A stretch of DNA of 64,000 bases from an uncultured Alphaproteobacteria bacterium (GTDB lineage Bacteria > Pseudomonadota > Alphaproteobacteria > Puniceispirillales > Marisalimonadaceae). Location of the stretch: positions 1-64,000 of the forward strand of contig CAKZQZ010000121.1 in assembly GCA_937142855.1 (NCBI GenBank). Reading direction: 5' to 3'. The notes under the pieces were generated by a model that ran no database searches, was not told the origin of the DNA, and was given only the letters and a program-made list of their open reading frames with translations. Positions 33,236 through 43,451 of this stretch are shown one piece after another; position 1 is the first letter of the stretch, and every line of letters begins with the position of its first letter. The position numbers and the translations under genes were made by a program.

Positions 33236-34138
33236 TTAATTAATAACTTCGGCTTCTTTCAACATAAAATCTTTGAAAGCTTTAATTCTAGAGTCATTTC
33301 TTAGTTCATAATTAAAACATAATGATATTGACATCTTAGGGCCTTCTAGTTGAGATAAAATTTCTGTTAGCTCAATCATTTCAAATTCCATCCAATCAGG
33401 TAACGATGCAATACCCATCCCAACTTCAGTAGCTTTTGCTATACCATAAATACTAGAAACCTCCAGGATAGGTTTGCGAGGCCTTTTATTATCTTTACCA
33501 ATTGTAAGCAACCAATTTAATCTATGTCTATCAATCGGAGGCTGTGCATCTTCACCATAAGAAATAATTTTATGATAATCTAAATCATTGGTTGTTTTGG
33601 GAAAACCGTTTTCTTTAATATAATCTTTTGATGCAAAAATTTTATATCTACAATCTGCCAGTTTAATTTGCACATCATCTTGTGAAAAACTTGGAGTCAT
33701 TCTTACTTCTATGTCTGAGTTGAAGTTTGTAACTCTGGGCTCTGAATCCCTTAAACTAAGAGCCACGGAAATATCAGGATAAACTGATTTAAATTTTGAC
33801 ATTCTTGGCGCAACCCATAATGCACCAAATGCATTTGTTGCTGTCACATTTAATCTTCCTGAAGGGACATCCATATCTTCAAGAAGTTGGTTATGAGTTT
33901 TACTAATGTCAGAGGCCAGAACTTGAACAGAAGAAAACAATCGCATTCCGGCTTTCGTTAAAGTTATTCCATCAGAATTTCTTAAGAAGAGCTTTATACC
34001 TAATTCATGTTCAAGAGATTTCATCTGCCTACTTAATGCTGATTGACTCATCTGTAGGATATAAGATGCCTCTGTAATATTTCGCGTTTGCGCAACAATA
34101 TTAAATAATCTTAACCTATCCCATTTCATAATAAACAC
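33236..34138 (-). CDS. LysR family transcriptional regulator
   Basis: RLRLFNIVAQTRNITEASYILQMSQSALSRQMKSLEHELGIKLFLR. Confidence 0.92.
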   Translation of the reverse strand: MFIMKWDRLRLFNIVAQTRNITEASYILQMSQSALSRQMKSLEHELGIKLFLRNSDGITLTKAGMRLFSSVQVLASDISKTHNQLLEDMDVPSGRLNVTATNAFGALWVAPRMSKFKSVYPDISVALSLRDSEPRVTNFNSDIEVRMTPSFSQDDVQIKLADCRYKIFASKDYIKENGFPKTTNDLDYHKIISYGEDAQPPIDRHRLNWLLTIGKDNKRPRKPILEVSSIYGIAKATEVGMGIASLPDWMEFEMIELTEILSQLEGPKMSISLCFNYELRNDSRIKAFKDFMLKEAEVIN

Positions 34139-34162
34139 CTTATTAAGAAATAGTTGAAATCA

Positions 34163-35281
34163 CTAATAAACATCTAATAAATACCTTTTTTCTTTTTTTA
34201 AATTCTTTATGTACAAAATACTCTTATCCTCGCTACAATTAAGTTGTTCTTGAATGATTTTTTGTAAAATTGAATTTACATCTTTAGCCATATTAATGGC
34301 ATCACCGCATACATATAAATAGGCTCCTTCTTTAATCCATTTAAAAAACTCAGACTTCACTTCATATATTTTATCTTGAACATATATTTTTTTTTCCTGA
34401 TCTCTAGAAAAGGCAATATCTAGTTTATCAAGAACCTTATTGTCTTGAAAATAAATTAACTCATTTTCATAAATATGATCAGTTTTTCTAAATTGAGCAC
34501 CATAGAACAACCAGTTTTTACCATGACTTTTCAATTGTGTTCTTTCTTGTAAAAAGGCAATGAAAGGGGCTATTCCAGTACCTGGGCCAATCATAATAAT
34601 TGGTTTGTCATGGTCTACTGGAAGTCTAAAATTTCTGTTAGGTATTAAAAAGACCTTAATTCTTGTACCTTGATAACAATTATCAGCTAAAAAAGTTGAA
34701 CAAACACCACCATATTTTTGGGAACTCTTTTCCCATCTTTGCGTTGATACAGTTAAATGCACTTCTTTTGGATACTTTAATAAACTAGATGAAATAGAGT
34801 AGGCTCTATGTTGAAGTGGCTTTAATAGTGATAAAAAAATTTTTAAATCAATATTAAATTTACTATCCAGATTTAAAAAATCTAAAACACTCTTACCGTA
34901 TTTGAATTGAGACAATAATGTTTTGTCTTGATTTTTTATAATTTTATTGAGTTCTGTATGATGAATGTTTTCATTGATGTATGCAATAAACCTATTTGTC
35001 GGAGATAAAATTTCGAATTGTGACTCTAGTAATTCAAAAATTGTTTTGTCATAACCTTCAACAATATTTAATGGACTATAGCCTAATCTAATAATTATAT
35101 CCGTAACTAGTTGATGATTGTTTAGTGGAATAACTCCTAAGCTATCACCAGGGTTATATTTTATTTTGCTATCACCTAAAGAAATTTTATAATGCATTAT
35201 CTCTTTATTAGAGTTTTTTCCTGATAAAAGTTTAGCCGAAATAATTTCTGCTAAATATGGGTTTTGTTTATTCCAAATCAT
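34163..35281 (-). CDS. sulfite reductase flavoprotein-like (CysJ-type FAD/NADP module without FMN domain)
   Basis: YNPGDSLGVIPLN, RAYSISSSL FAD motif, GPGTGIAPFIAFLQER NADP motif, YVCGDAINMAKDV. Confidence 0.82.
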   Translation of the reverse strand: MIWNKQNPYLAEIISAKLLSGKNSNKEIMHYKISLGDSKIKYNPGDSLGVIPLNNHQLVTDIIIRLGYSPLNIVEGYDKTIFELLESQFEILSPTNRFIAYINENIHHTELNKIIKNQDKTLLSQFKYGKSVLDFLNLDSKFNIDLKIFLSLLKPLQHRAYSISSSLLKYPKEVHLTVSTQRWEKSSQKYGGVCSTFLADNCYQGTRIKVFLIPNRNFRLPVDHDKPIIMIGPGTGIAPFIAFLQERTQLKSHGKNWLFYGAQFRKTDHIYENELIYFQDNKVLDKLDIAFSRDQEKKIYVQDKIYEVKSEFFKWIKEGAYLYVCGDAINMAKDVNSILQKIIQEQLNCSEDKSILYIKNLKKEKRYLLDVY

Positions 35282-35386
35282 TTAAACACAACTCAATTAT
35301 TGACCCTTGAATTTCTCTTAAATTTTATTATAGCTTTTAATCATTTATAAACATAATAATATGTTATTTTAACTTTTGAGCATAAA

Positions 35387-36181
35387 ATGGCGCTAGAAGT
35401 AATTATAATATTATCAATAATCCAAGGTTTTACAGAATTCCTTCCTATATCCTCAAGTGCTCATCTAGTATTTCTATCTGAAATATTTGGAGATTTTATA
35501 TCAAAGAGAAATTTTGATGTTTCTCTTCATTTTGGATCCTTATTAGCCGTTATCATTTATTTAAGAAAAGAAATATTAGAAATCATTTTAGATTTAATTT
35601 TTTATAAAAAGAGAGATAAAGATAGTTTCAAAATTTTAATAAACTTAATAATTAGTACATTACCTATTGTATGTGTCGGGTTTTTAATTCATTTATACGA
35701 TTTTGATATAATACGTAGTTTAGAAATTATTGGTTGGTCAACATTAGTTTTTGGAATTATTTTAGGAATAGCAGACAAAAATCTTAAAATTATTAAAATT
35801 TTAAAAAATCTTAAACCAAGGGAGGCTTTTCTTCTTGGTATAGCTCAAACCCTTGCTTTGATTCCAGGTACAAGTCGATCAGGTATTGTAATAACGGCAG
35901 GCTTGTTTATGGGTTACAGTCGATATGAAGCTTCAAAATATTCTTTATTATTATCAATTCCAGTTATTTTAGCTGCAACAACATTGGAAAGTTTATCTCT
36001 ATACAGCGACAAGGGCTCATTATTCAGTCATGAAATGTTTTTAGGAATTGTAATTAGTTTTATAACTGCACTAATAACAATAAAATTATTTATGAAATGG
36101 ATAAATAATGCATCTTTAAAAATATTTGTAATTTACAGAATAATTCTTGGAATTATTATTTTAGTATATGCTTATAATTAA
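35387..36181 (+). CDS. uppP: undecaprenyl-diphosphatase
   Basis: IIQGFTEFLPISSSAHLVF, PGTSRSGIVITAGLFMG. Confidence 0.96.
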   Translation: MALEVIIILSIIQGFTEFLPISSSAHLVFLSEIFGDFISKRNFDVSLHFGSLLAVIIYLRKEILEIILDLIFYKKRDKDSFKILINLIISTLPIVCVGFLIHLYDFDIIRSLEIIGWSTLVFGIILGIADKNLKIIKILKNLKPREAFLLGIAQTLALIPGTSRSGIVITAGLFMGYSRYEASKYSLLLSIPVILAATTLESLSLYSDKGSLFSHEMFLGIVISFITALITIKLFMKWINNASLKIFVIYRIILGIIILVYAYN

Positions 36182-37095
36182 TTTTGATAAATTTTTATTA
36201 ATTCATCTTTTAAATCTTTTGGCTTCACTCCTAAATCTTCGATGCCAGGTAAATTATTAATTAAAATATTATCATTTTCTAATAGTATCATTTGGTCCAC
36301 AGTAAAAGGTGGTCTTGGCAATTTCTGTAAAAAAAATGCTGGGATTTTCATTAATTTAGAGTTTAGTGGTAAAAAAATTCTTTTTATATTTTTTACTTCT
36401 AACAACATTTTCAAAAGTTCTTCAAAACTATAAGTTGAACGGCCACCTAATTCATATAATGCATTTTTTTTTCTTTTTCCTATCAGTAAATTTATAATGC
36501 CAGTTGCTACGTCAATTACAGATATAGGTTGAAATTTTGTTGATCTAGAGATTAAGGGTAATACAGGACTTATAGAAGCCATTTGTGAAAACTGCCCAAA
36601 AAAATTATCTCCATGTCCAAATAATAGTGATGGCCTTAGTATTTTAGCATTAGGAAAATTTTCTAACAACCTTCTCTCTCCAGAAGCTTTGCTTGATGAG
36701 TATTTACTTTTTGAATTTTCAGACACTCCCAATGCAGATATATGAATTAAGTTTCTAACGTTATGCTTTGAAGACATTTTTCCCAAAATAGCTGGTAAAT
36801 CAGAATGAACTCTATAAAAATCTCCCCTTTTGTTCTCATATAAAATTCCACACAAGTTTATAACGGCTTCTACTTTTAAAAAATGATTTTCTATAGACTG
36901 AATGTTATCTAAACTCCAGCCAACTATTTTAAGATTATTTTTGGGAATGTATTTGAGAATTTTTTTTTCTAAAGTTTTTTTCTGACTGAAAACAATGATT
37001 TCAAAATCAAATTCACCAAGCATATTAATAAGGTTTTTTCCAAGAAATCCACTTCCACCAAAAATTAAAATTTTTTTATTTTTATTTTCTCTCAA
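36178..37095 (-). CDS. complex I NDUFA9-like SDR (NAD(P)-dependent epimerase family)
   Basis: ILIFGGSGFLGKNLINML, LIHISALGVSENSKSKYSSSKASGERRLLENFPNAKILRPSLLFG. Confidence 0.87.
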   Translation of the reverse strand: MRENKNKKILIFGGSGFLGKNLINMLGEFDFEIIVFSQKKTLEKKILKYIPKNNLKIVGWSLDNIQSIENHFLKVEAVINLCGILYENKRGDFYRVHSDLPAILGKMSSKHNVRNLIHISALGVSENSKSKYSSSKASGERRLLENFPNAKILRPSLLFGHGDNFFGQFSQMASISPVLPLISRSTKFQPISVIDVATGIINLLIGKRKKNALYELGGRSTYSFEELLKMLLEVKNIKRIFLPLNSKLMKIPAFFLQKLPRPPFTVDQMILLENDNILINNLPGIEDLGVKPKDLKDELIKIYQN

Positions 37096-37185
37096 AATAC
37101 TTACCTTTAACTACCTGAAGATATATGTTAATTATAATTAATATATTTATCTAATATTTTAAAGTTGAATCAGTAGCTAATTAAA

Positions 37186-37809
37186 ATGACATATTATTTG
37201 TATAAAGACGACATACCTTCTGAAATTCAATTTGGAGATATAGTTGCTATAGATACTGAAACCATGGGTCTTAATTTAAATAGAGATCGTTTGTGCCTAA
37301 TTCAACTATCTAACGGTGATGGGGATGCTCATTTAGTTCAAATTTCTCCCCAAGCTCTTGCCGATGAAAACAGCTTTGTAAATTTAAAAAAAATATTTAA
37401 AAATCCTAATTCAACTAAATTATTTCATTTTGCTAGGTTTGATATAGCGGTAATTGAAAAAAATATATGCTTATTAGATGGGCCAATGTATTGTACTAAA
37501 ATAGCATCTAAATTATCACGCACTTTTGGTGCTCGACATGGCCTTGCTGATTTATGTAGAGATCTTTTAGACATAGAATTAGATAAATACAATCAAACAT
37601 CTGACTGGGGAACTCCAGATTTATGTGAATCCCAACTCGCTTATGCTGCCTCAGATGTATTATACTTACACAGGTTAAAAGAAGAATTAGATATAATTCT
37701 TAAACGTGAAAAAAGACAAAAAATTGCACTTCAATGTTTTAATTTTTTAAAAACTAGATGCCAGTTAGATATTATAGGTTTTGATAATTTAGATATTTTT
37801 TCGCATTGA
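37186..37809 (+). CDS. rnd: ribonuclease D family exonuclease
   Basis: VAIDTETMGLNLNRDRLCLIQLSNGDG, FHFARFDIAV, SDWGTPDLCESQLAYAASDVLYLHRL. Confidence 0.92.
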   Translation: MTYYLYKDDIPSEIQFGDIVAIDTETMGLNLNRDRLCLIQLSNGDGDAHLVQISPQALADENSFVNLKKIFKNPNSTKLFHFARFDIAVIEKNICLLDGPMYCTKIASKLSRTFGARHGLADLCRDLLDIELDKYNQTSDWGTPDLCESQLAYAASDVLYLHRLKEELDIILKREKRQKIALQCFNFLKTRCQLDIIGFDNLDIFSH

Positions 37810-37840
37810 TTAACATCAATTAAATTTTTGAATTTCAAAC

Positions 37841-38413
37841 ATGAAAACAATTAATACCAAATTTATTTTTGCTTTTTTAATAACAATTTTGATTTTAGTT
37901 TTTGTTATAAGCAGCTTTATTAACACAATGGAATCTAAACCAGCTAAAATTCAAAATAATAATATTAAAGAAGATGCTAAAAAAATAGTTGGTGTTGAAA
38001 TACGACAACAAAATAAAAAAGGCACGAAATTTTTAATTGTTGCCGATACACTTGAAGAAACAAAATCAGAACTTAATAAAGTTATTCTAGAAAACTCCTT
38101 CACGACTATTGATCAAAAAGGAATTTTAACTAAAATTAAGGCTGGACACGCTGTTATTACAAATAATTATGAGAACTTTGATTTCTCAGATAAAGTTTTA
38201 ATTACAAAAAAAAGTAGAGATTTTACTTTGAGAACCAAAACACTTACTGGAACATTTAAAAAGGGGAATTATCAAACTAATGACAAAGTTGATATTGTTT
38301 CAGGTAATATATCTATAAAAGGAAATGGATTAACAGTTAGAAATAATGGGGAATACATAAAAGTTAAAGGAAAGGCTTTTCTTGAAATGCTTTTATCAAA
38401 CGCAAGAAAATGA
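37841..38413 (+). CDS. lptC: LPS export ABC transporter periplasmic protein LptC
   Basis: N-terminal TM anchor, LptC-like beta repeats; upstream of lptA-lptB. Confidence 0.78.
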   Translation: MKTINTKFIFAFLITILILVFVISSFINTMESKPAKIQNNNIKEDAKKIVGVEIRQQNKKGTKFLIVADTLEETKSELNKVILENSFTTIDQKGILTKIKAGHAVITNNYENFDFSDKVLITKKSRDFTLRTKTLTGTFKKGNYQTNDKVDIVSGNISIKGNGLTVRNNGEYIKVKGKAFLEMLLSNARK

Positions 38414-39222
38414 TTAAAAAAATTTTTGTTTTAATTTTTCTATCTTTATTTTCTTTTTCATCTAATGGGTTTGCAGAAAAACAAAATGATAAAAACAGTT
38501 CTGAACTCACTGTTGAAGCTGATGATTCTATAGAGTGGTTTGAAAAAGAAAAATATTATGTTGCAAAAGGAAATGTGATTTTAAAAAAAGATGGTTTTAC
38601 ATTGAATGCTAATTTTGTACAGGCTTATTACGAAATTAAAGATGGTGAGAATGTATTAAACAAAATATTAGCTAAAGATAATGTCACTCTGACAAAAGAA
38701 AAGACTAAGGCTACAGGTCAATTAATGACATATAATTTAAATAATAAAATTGCTATTTTATCTGGACCATTTCAAACACTTACATCACAATCTGGATATG
38801 TTGAGTCTAACGAAATCATTAAATTTAATGATTTAAAAAATAAAGCTGAGGCTGAAGGAAAGGTCAAAGTTATTTTGTCTAACAAGACCGTTATTCGTGC
38901 AGACAAAATCAATGCAGATTTAAACCAGAAAGATAAATCTATCGAATATGCTATTGCCAGAGGAAATGTTTTTATAGAAAACAAAATTAAAGGTAATAAA
39001 TCTAAAGCAAATTTAGGTATATATAATTCATCCGATGAAATTATAAAGTTATCTGGAAATGTAACGCTAACTAATATGGACTCGACTATTAGCGGTTCTA
39101 AAGGTGAAACTAATTTAAAAACTGGCATAAGTACTATAATTAGCGATCCTAATAATAAACAAAGAGTAAAAGGTGTTTTTTCTCCAAGAAAAAAGTCAAA
39201 AAATGGAGGTAAAACTGAATAA
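38410..39222 (+). CDS. lptA: LPS transport periplasmic protein LptA
   Basis: Signal peptide, [33 protein letters not shown] OstA-like repeats. Confidence 0.85.
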   Translation: MIKKIFVLIFLSLFSFSSNGFAEKQNDKNSSELTVEADDSIEWFEKEKYYVAKGNVILKKDGFTLNANFVQAYYEIKDGENVLNKILAKDNVTLTKEKTKATGQLMTYNLNNKIAILSGPFQTLTSQSGYVESNEIIKFNDLKNKAEAEGKVKVILSNKTVIRADKINADLNQKDKSIEYAIARGNVFIENKIKGNKSKANLGIYNSSDEIIKLSGNVTLTNMDSTISGSKGETNLKTGISTIISDPNNKQRVKGVFSPRKKSKNGGKTE

Positions 39223-39994
39223 TTTTGAAGAAGAACTGATTGTGCAAAAAAGTTTTAATTTAGACACTCATTTTCCAACTCATAGTTTGAAAGTAAAATC
39301 AATTTCTAAAATTTATGAAAAAAGAAAAGTTGTAAACAATGTATCATTAGAACTGAAGCGAGGAGAAGCAATTGGTCTATTGGGTCCAAATGGTGCTGGA
39401 AAAACAACATGCTTTTATATGATAGCAGGTCTTATAGATTGTGACTCAGGTGATATTTACTTGAACCAACATCGTATTAATCATCTTCCTATGCATTTAA
39501 GAGCTAGAAATGGTATTGGCTATTTGCCTCAAGAATCATCTATATTTAGAGGATTAACTGTTGAAAAAAATATTTTATCGGTATTAGAAATACAAAATTA
39601 TACCGGGAACAAAAAAAATCAAAGGTTAGATGAATTATTAAACGAATTTAATCTTAGTAAAATCAGAAACTCTTATGGAGCAACTCTTTCCGGAGGCGAA
39701 AGAAGAAGAACTGAAATAGCTAGAGCTTTAGCTTCAAACCCCAACTATATACTTCTAGATGAACCTCTAGCGGGGATAGATCCAATAGCTATTAATGATC
39801 TAAAAAATTTGATACAGCAATTAAAAAATAAAAATATAGGTGTGCTTATAACTGACCATAATGTTAGAGAAACATTAGGGATTGTTGATAAAGCGTATAT
39901 TCTCTTTGACGGCTCTGTTATAATGTCTGGAAGCCCTGAAGAGATTAAAGCAGACGAAAGAGTAAGAGAAGTATACTTAGGAAATAATTTTTGA
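39203..39994 (+). CDS. lptB: LPS export ABC transporter ATP-binding protein
   Basis: [56 protein letters not shown]; likely start at 39203 (ORF track 39173), inside the lptA 3' end. Confidence 0.95.
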   Translation: MEVKLNNFEEELIVQKSFNLDTHFPTHSLKVKSISKIYEKRKVVNNVSLELKRGEAIGLLGPNGAGKTTCFYMIAGLIDCDSGDIYLNQHRINHLPMHLRARNGIGYLPQESSIFRGLTVEKNILSVLEIQNYTGNKKNQRLDELLNEFNLSKIRNSYGATLSGGERRRTEIARALASNPNYILLDEPLAGIDPIAINDLKNLIQQLKNKNIGVLITDHNVRETLGIVDKAYILFDGSVIMSGSPEEIKADERVREVYLGNNF

Positions 39995-40084
39995 ATTAAA
40001 TTTATTTATTATAAGCTTGACGGATGCAATAGTTACCATTATTACACTCGCAGTTTATTAATTCATAAAATTTTAGGATATTTC

Positions 40085-40549
40085 ATGAACATTAATGAGA
40101 TGTTAAATGACAATTCATTTCTAGTTGGCTTTGAAGCAACAAGTAAGAAGCATATACTTAATGAGCTTTGCAAATTAGCTAATAAAAATTTTAATGTAGA
40201 TGAAAGAGTTTTATTAGAAAATTTGACGAAAAGAGAAAAACTAGGATCTACAGCTGTTGGAAACGGTATAGCTATTCCTCATGCCAATGTGTTTAACATT
40301 GAAAAACCAAAAGTATTAGTAGCTACTTTATCAAAAGGGCTAGACTTTTATGCTATTGATGAGCAACCTGTGGATGTTATATTTTTACTACTAGCACCAA
40401 ATGAAAATTCATCAGAACATTTACAAGCCCTTGCTTTAATTTCTCGATTGTTAAGGAATAATGAGCTTACTAACAAGCTCAGGGGTTGTAAAAATGCTGA
40501 AAGTGCAATGATGGTATTAACACAAACTGATAGTGAACAAGCCGCCTAA
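40085..40549 (+). CDS. ptsN: PTS IIA-like nitrogen regulatory protein
   Basis: REKLGSTAVGNGIAIPHANV, DEQPVDVIFLLLAPNENSSEHLQALALISRLL. Confidence 0.93.
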   Translation: MNINEMLNDNSFLVGFEATSKKHILNELCKLANKNFNVDERVLLENLTKREKLGSTAVGNGIAIPHANVFNIEKPKVLVATLSKGLDFYAIDEQPVDVIFLLLAPNENSSEHLQALALISRLLRNNELTNKLRGCKNAESAMMVLTQTDSEQAA

Positions 40550-40551
40550 CA

Positions 40552-41535
40552 TTAAGAATTAACCTGATTTAATATTAGCTTTTTATCAACAAAATTTATA
40601 ATTGAATTTATAGCTTCACACGCGATGTCATTAAAACATTCATCTGTCCAGCAAAGAGCATGTGGTGTAAGAATAACATTCTTATGATTTAGCAACTTAC
40701 TTGTATTAGCAAGTGGTTCAACCTCAGTAACATCTAAGCCTGCTCCAGCAATTATTTTTTTTTCTAAAGCATATTCCAAATCCTTCTCATTTATAACTGG
40801 GCCCCTAGATAGATTTAATATATACCCACTATTTTTCATGCTAGAAAAAAAGTTTGAGTTTATCATCCCTCGAGTAGATTCGTCTAAGTTACACAAAATG
40901 GCGATAAAATCACTCTTTTTGGCAAGCTCTATTAATTCTGACTTTTGGGCACCTTTTTTATGAATTTGTTCTTTAGATAAAAATGGATCATAAGCTAAAA
41001 TATTTTTAAAAAAGGGTTTAGACAATTTAATAGTTTCAGTACCAATACTACCTGCACCAACAACGCCTAACGTTTTGTTTGCTAAACCAACCCCCATATG
41101 ATTTGTTCGTTCATTCCATCTACCACTTCTAACTAAATCATCTTTAATTATTAATTTACCAGCAATTGTAAAAAGCATAGTTAAAGTAGCAACGGCAACA
41201 GGTCTCCTTACTGCATTAGGTGTATTAGTAACAATAATATTTTTTTGTTTCATAGCATCTATATCAACAGAATCATAACCCACCCCAAATCTAGCAATAA
41301 TTTTTAATTTACAACTATCATTAGATACTGAATTAGCAGTTGCTTTAGGAAGATTTAACAAAATAGCATCAAATTTGGACGTCATTTCAGGAGTTATCTC
41401 CGATATTGATTTATCCATCCAAGAAACATTTATATCAGATCTTTTTTTTAAAATATTTAGAGGAGCTTCGCCAAAGCATGGCTTATTTTCACTATTCAAT
41501 AAATCACCTGAAATTCCAACTTCAAACATAACCAA
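40552..41535 (-). CDS. D-isomer specific 2-hydroxyacid dehydrogenase
   Basis: GVVGAGSIGTETIKLSKPF, LNLSRGPVINEKDLEYAL, ILTPHALCWTDEC. Confidence 0.9.
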   Translation of the reverse strand: MVMFEVGISGDLLNSENKPCFGEAPLNILKKRSDINVSWMDKSISEITPEMTSKFDAILLNLPKATANSVSNDSCKLKIIARFGVGYDSVDIDAMKQKNIIVTNTPNAVRRPVAVATLTMLFTIAGKLIIKDDLVRSGRWNERTNHMGVGLANKTLGVVGAGSIGTETIKLSKPFFKNILAYDPFLSKEQIHKKGAQKSELIELAKKSDFIAILCNLDESTRGMINSNFFSSMKNSGYILNLSRGPVINEKDLEYALEKKIIAGAGLDVTEVEPLANTSKLLNHKNVILTPHALCWTDECFNDIACEAINSIINFVDKKLILNQVNS

Positions 41536-41549
41536 AGCCCCTTTTATAA

Positions 41550-42296
41550 TTAATTTATAATTTGAGATATTGAGCGTGATAAGATATTCATTTCAGTTCC
41601 AACTGCTATCATATTAAAACCTAGTTCAGAATACATTTCAAGCTCGTCATTATTATTGACCATTATACCTAAGCTTTTTTTATTTATCTTTCCTGCATCT
41701 ACAACCCTTTTAATGGCATCAAGATAAATTGAAGAAGTAAAATCACCAGGAATACCAAGAAAATTTGTAAGATCAAAATGACCTACCCACAAACAATCCA
41801 CTCCATCAATAGCCGCTATTAATTCTACATTTTCTAATCCATATTTAGTTTCAATCTGAATAATATTGATTAATTCATCATTTGCTTTTTTTATGTATTT
41901 GAGAGGATTTTGATTATTATAATTATCATGTGCAAATCCAAAACCAGCTCCTCTAATTCCCTCAGGAGGATATTTAGATGATTTTACTACCTTCATAGCC
42001 TCTTCAGCAGTGTTAACCATTGGAGCCATAATTCCTGAAGCCCCTAAATCTAATGCTCTAGCAACATAATTATAGCTTACTTCTGGTATTCTAATTAAAG
42101 GTGATATTTGGTTGGAATTACTAATTGTTGCGAGAACTTTAAATTGCTCTAACGATAATCCACCGTGTTCCATATCAAAAATTATAAACTCACAACCTGC
42201 ATTTTTTAAAATAATAGGAATACCAGGGCTAAAAAATTCAAAGATCATAGCTCCACGTAATTTATCTAACGAAGTAACTCTATTTCTTAAATGCAT
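41550..42296 (-). CDS. HpcH/HpaI aldolase family protein
   Basis: FIIFDMEHGGLSLEQFKVL, IRIPEVSYNYVARALDLGASGIMAPMVNT. Confidence 0.9.
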   Translation of the reverse strand: MHLRNRVTSLDKLRGAMIFEFFSPGIPIILKNAGCEFIIFDMEHGGLSLEQFKVLATISNSNQISPLIRIPEVSYNYVARALDLGASGIMAPMVNTAEEAMKVVKSSKYPPEGIRGAGFGFAHDNYNNQNPLKYIKKANDELINIIQIETKYGLENVELIAAIDGVDCLWVGHFDLTNFLGIPGDFTSSIYLDAIKRVVDAGKINKKSLGIMVNNNDELEMYSELGFNMIAVGTEMNILSRSISQIIN

Positions 42297-42320
42297 GAAT
42301 ATCTCCTATAAATTTATTTC

Positions 42321-43349
42321 TTAATAACCTAACTTTTTGTCAACCATATTAGGAGGTGACTTACCTTCATTAATACATTTAATGGCATTAGCGATTTGTT
42401 TGGCTGCTGTTTGAGGGTTAGTTTCAGCAGCTACATGAGGCCAAATTCTAATATTTTCTTGCTTCCAAAATATGTGATTTTGTGGTAAAGGTTCTTGCTT
42501 ATAAACATCTAAAATTGCATTTGATATATGGCCAGTTTTACAACTTTCTAATAAATCTTCCTCAACCACATGATCTCCTCTTCCAGCATTAATAAAGCAA
42601 GAATTTTTTTTCATTAATGAAAAAGTTTCTTTATTGAAAATACCGTTAGTTGACTTAGTTAAAGGTAATAGACAGACATGAATGTTACAACTTTTTAGCA
42701 TCTTCACAAATCCATCATGGCCATGATTACATAATATGTTTTGAATATTCTTTTTTGTTCTACTCCACCCTTCTACATTAAAACCTAAATTATAAAGATC
42801 TTTTAAAACAACATTCCCTATTTCGCCGATCCCATAAATTGCTATTTTAGGAGATAAAAAATCAATTTCTTTTCTAGCTTTGTATATTTTAGATTTTTCT
42901 TGTCCGTAGTAGCCATAAATGTCTCTGGTATAACTCAAAATAGAAAGAAGAACCCAATGACTCATGGTCTTTGCCATGAAAGGATCAACAATTCTTACAA
43001 CTGGGATGTTTTCAGGAACTAAGTCATTTTTTAAAATATGGTCAACCCCTTGACCAAGTGAGATTAGCCCCTTTAATTTTTTTAAATATTTTATTCTCTC
43101 AAGAGGAGCTTTCCATAAAAGAGCCGTTGTTGCTTTTTCTGCTTCCTTAGACAGCAAGGAAACTAACTTTATACTAGGATCATAAAAATTAAGTCTTTCT
43201 TGCCAATCTTGCTGAAGTTCCGATGAGGCATTTTGACTATAAAAAGCAACAATGGTCATTGTAAATCCAATCACTCGTTCATTATAATGAACATTAAAAA
43301 TTAATTTTGTAATAATAGAAGCATGAAAACCTATAAAAAAGAATTTCAT
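42321..43349 (-). CDS. glyoxylate/hydroxypyruvate reductase A-like
   Basis: GLISLGQGVDHIL, IAIYGIGEIGNVVLKDLYNLGFNVEGWSRT, INAGRGDHVVEEDLL; likely start MTIVAFYSQ at 43259. Confidence 0.87.
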   Translation of the reverse strand: MKFFFIGFHASIITKLIFNVHYNERVIGFTMTIVAFYSQNASSELQQDWQERLNFYDPSIKLVSLLSKEAEKATTALLWKAPLERIKYLKKLKGLISLGQGVDHILKNDLVPENIPVVRIVDPFMAKTMSHWVLLSILSYTRDIYGYYGQEKSKIYKARKEIDFLSPKIAIYGIGEIGNVVLKDLYNLGFNVEGWSRTKKNIQNILCNHGHDGFVKMLKSCNIHVCLLPLTKSTNGIFNKETFSLMKKNSCFINAGRGDHVVEEDLLESCKTGHISNAILDVYKQEPLPQNHIFWKQENIRIWPHVAAETNPQTAAKQIANAIKCINEGKSPPNMVDKKLGY

Positions 43350-43367
43350 GATAAAAAAACAAATAAT

Positions 43368-43444
43368 TGGTGGAGCTAAGGGGGCTCGAACCCCTGACCT
43401 CTACACTGCCAGTGTAGCGCTCTCCCAGCTGAGCTATAGCCCCA
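43368..43444 (-). tRNA. tRNA-Ala (GGC), CCA encoded
   Basis: GGGGCTATAGCTCAGCTGGGAGAGCGCTACACTGGCAGTGTAGAGGTCAGGGGTTCGAGCCCCCTTAGCTCCACCA-type cloverleaf. Confidence 0.96.
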
Positions 43445-43451
43445 ATATTAA

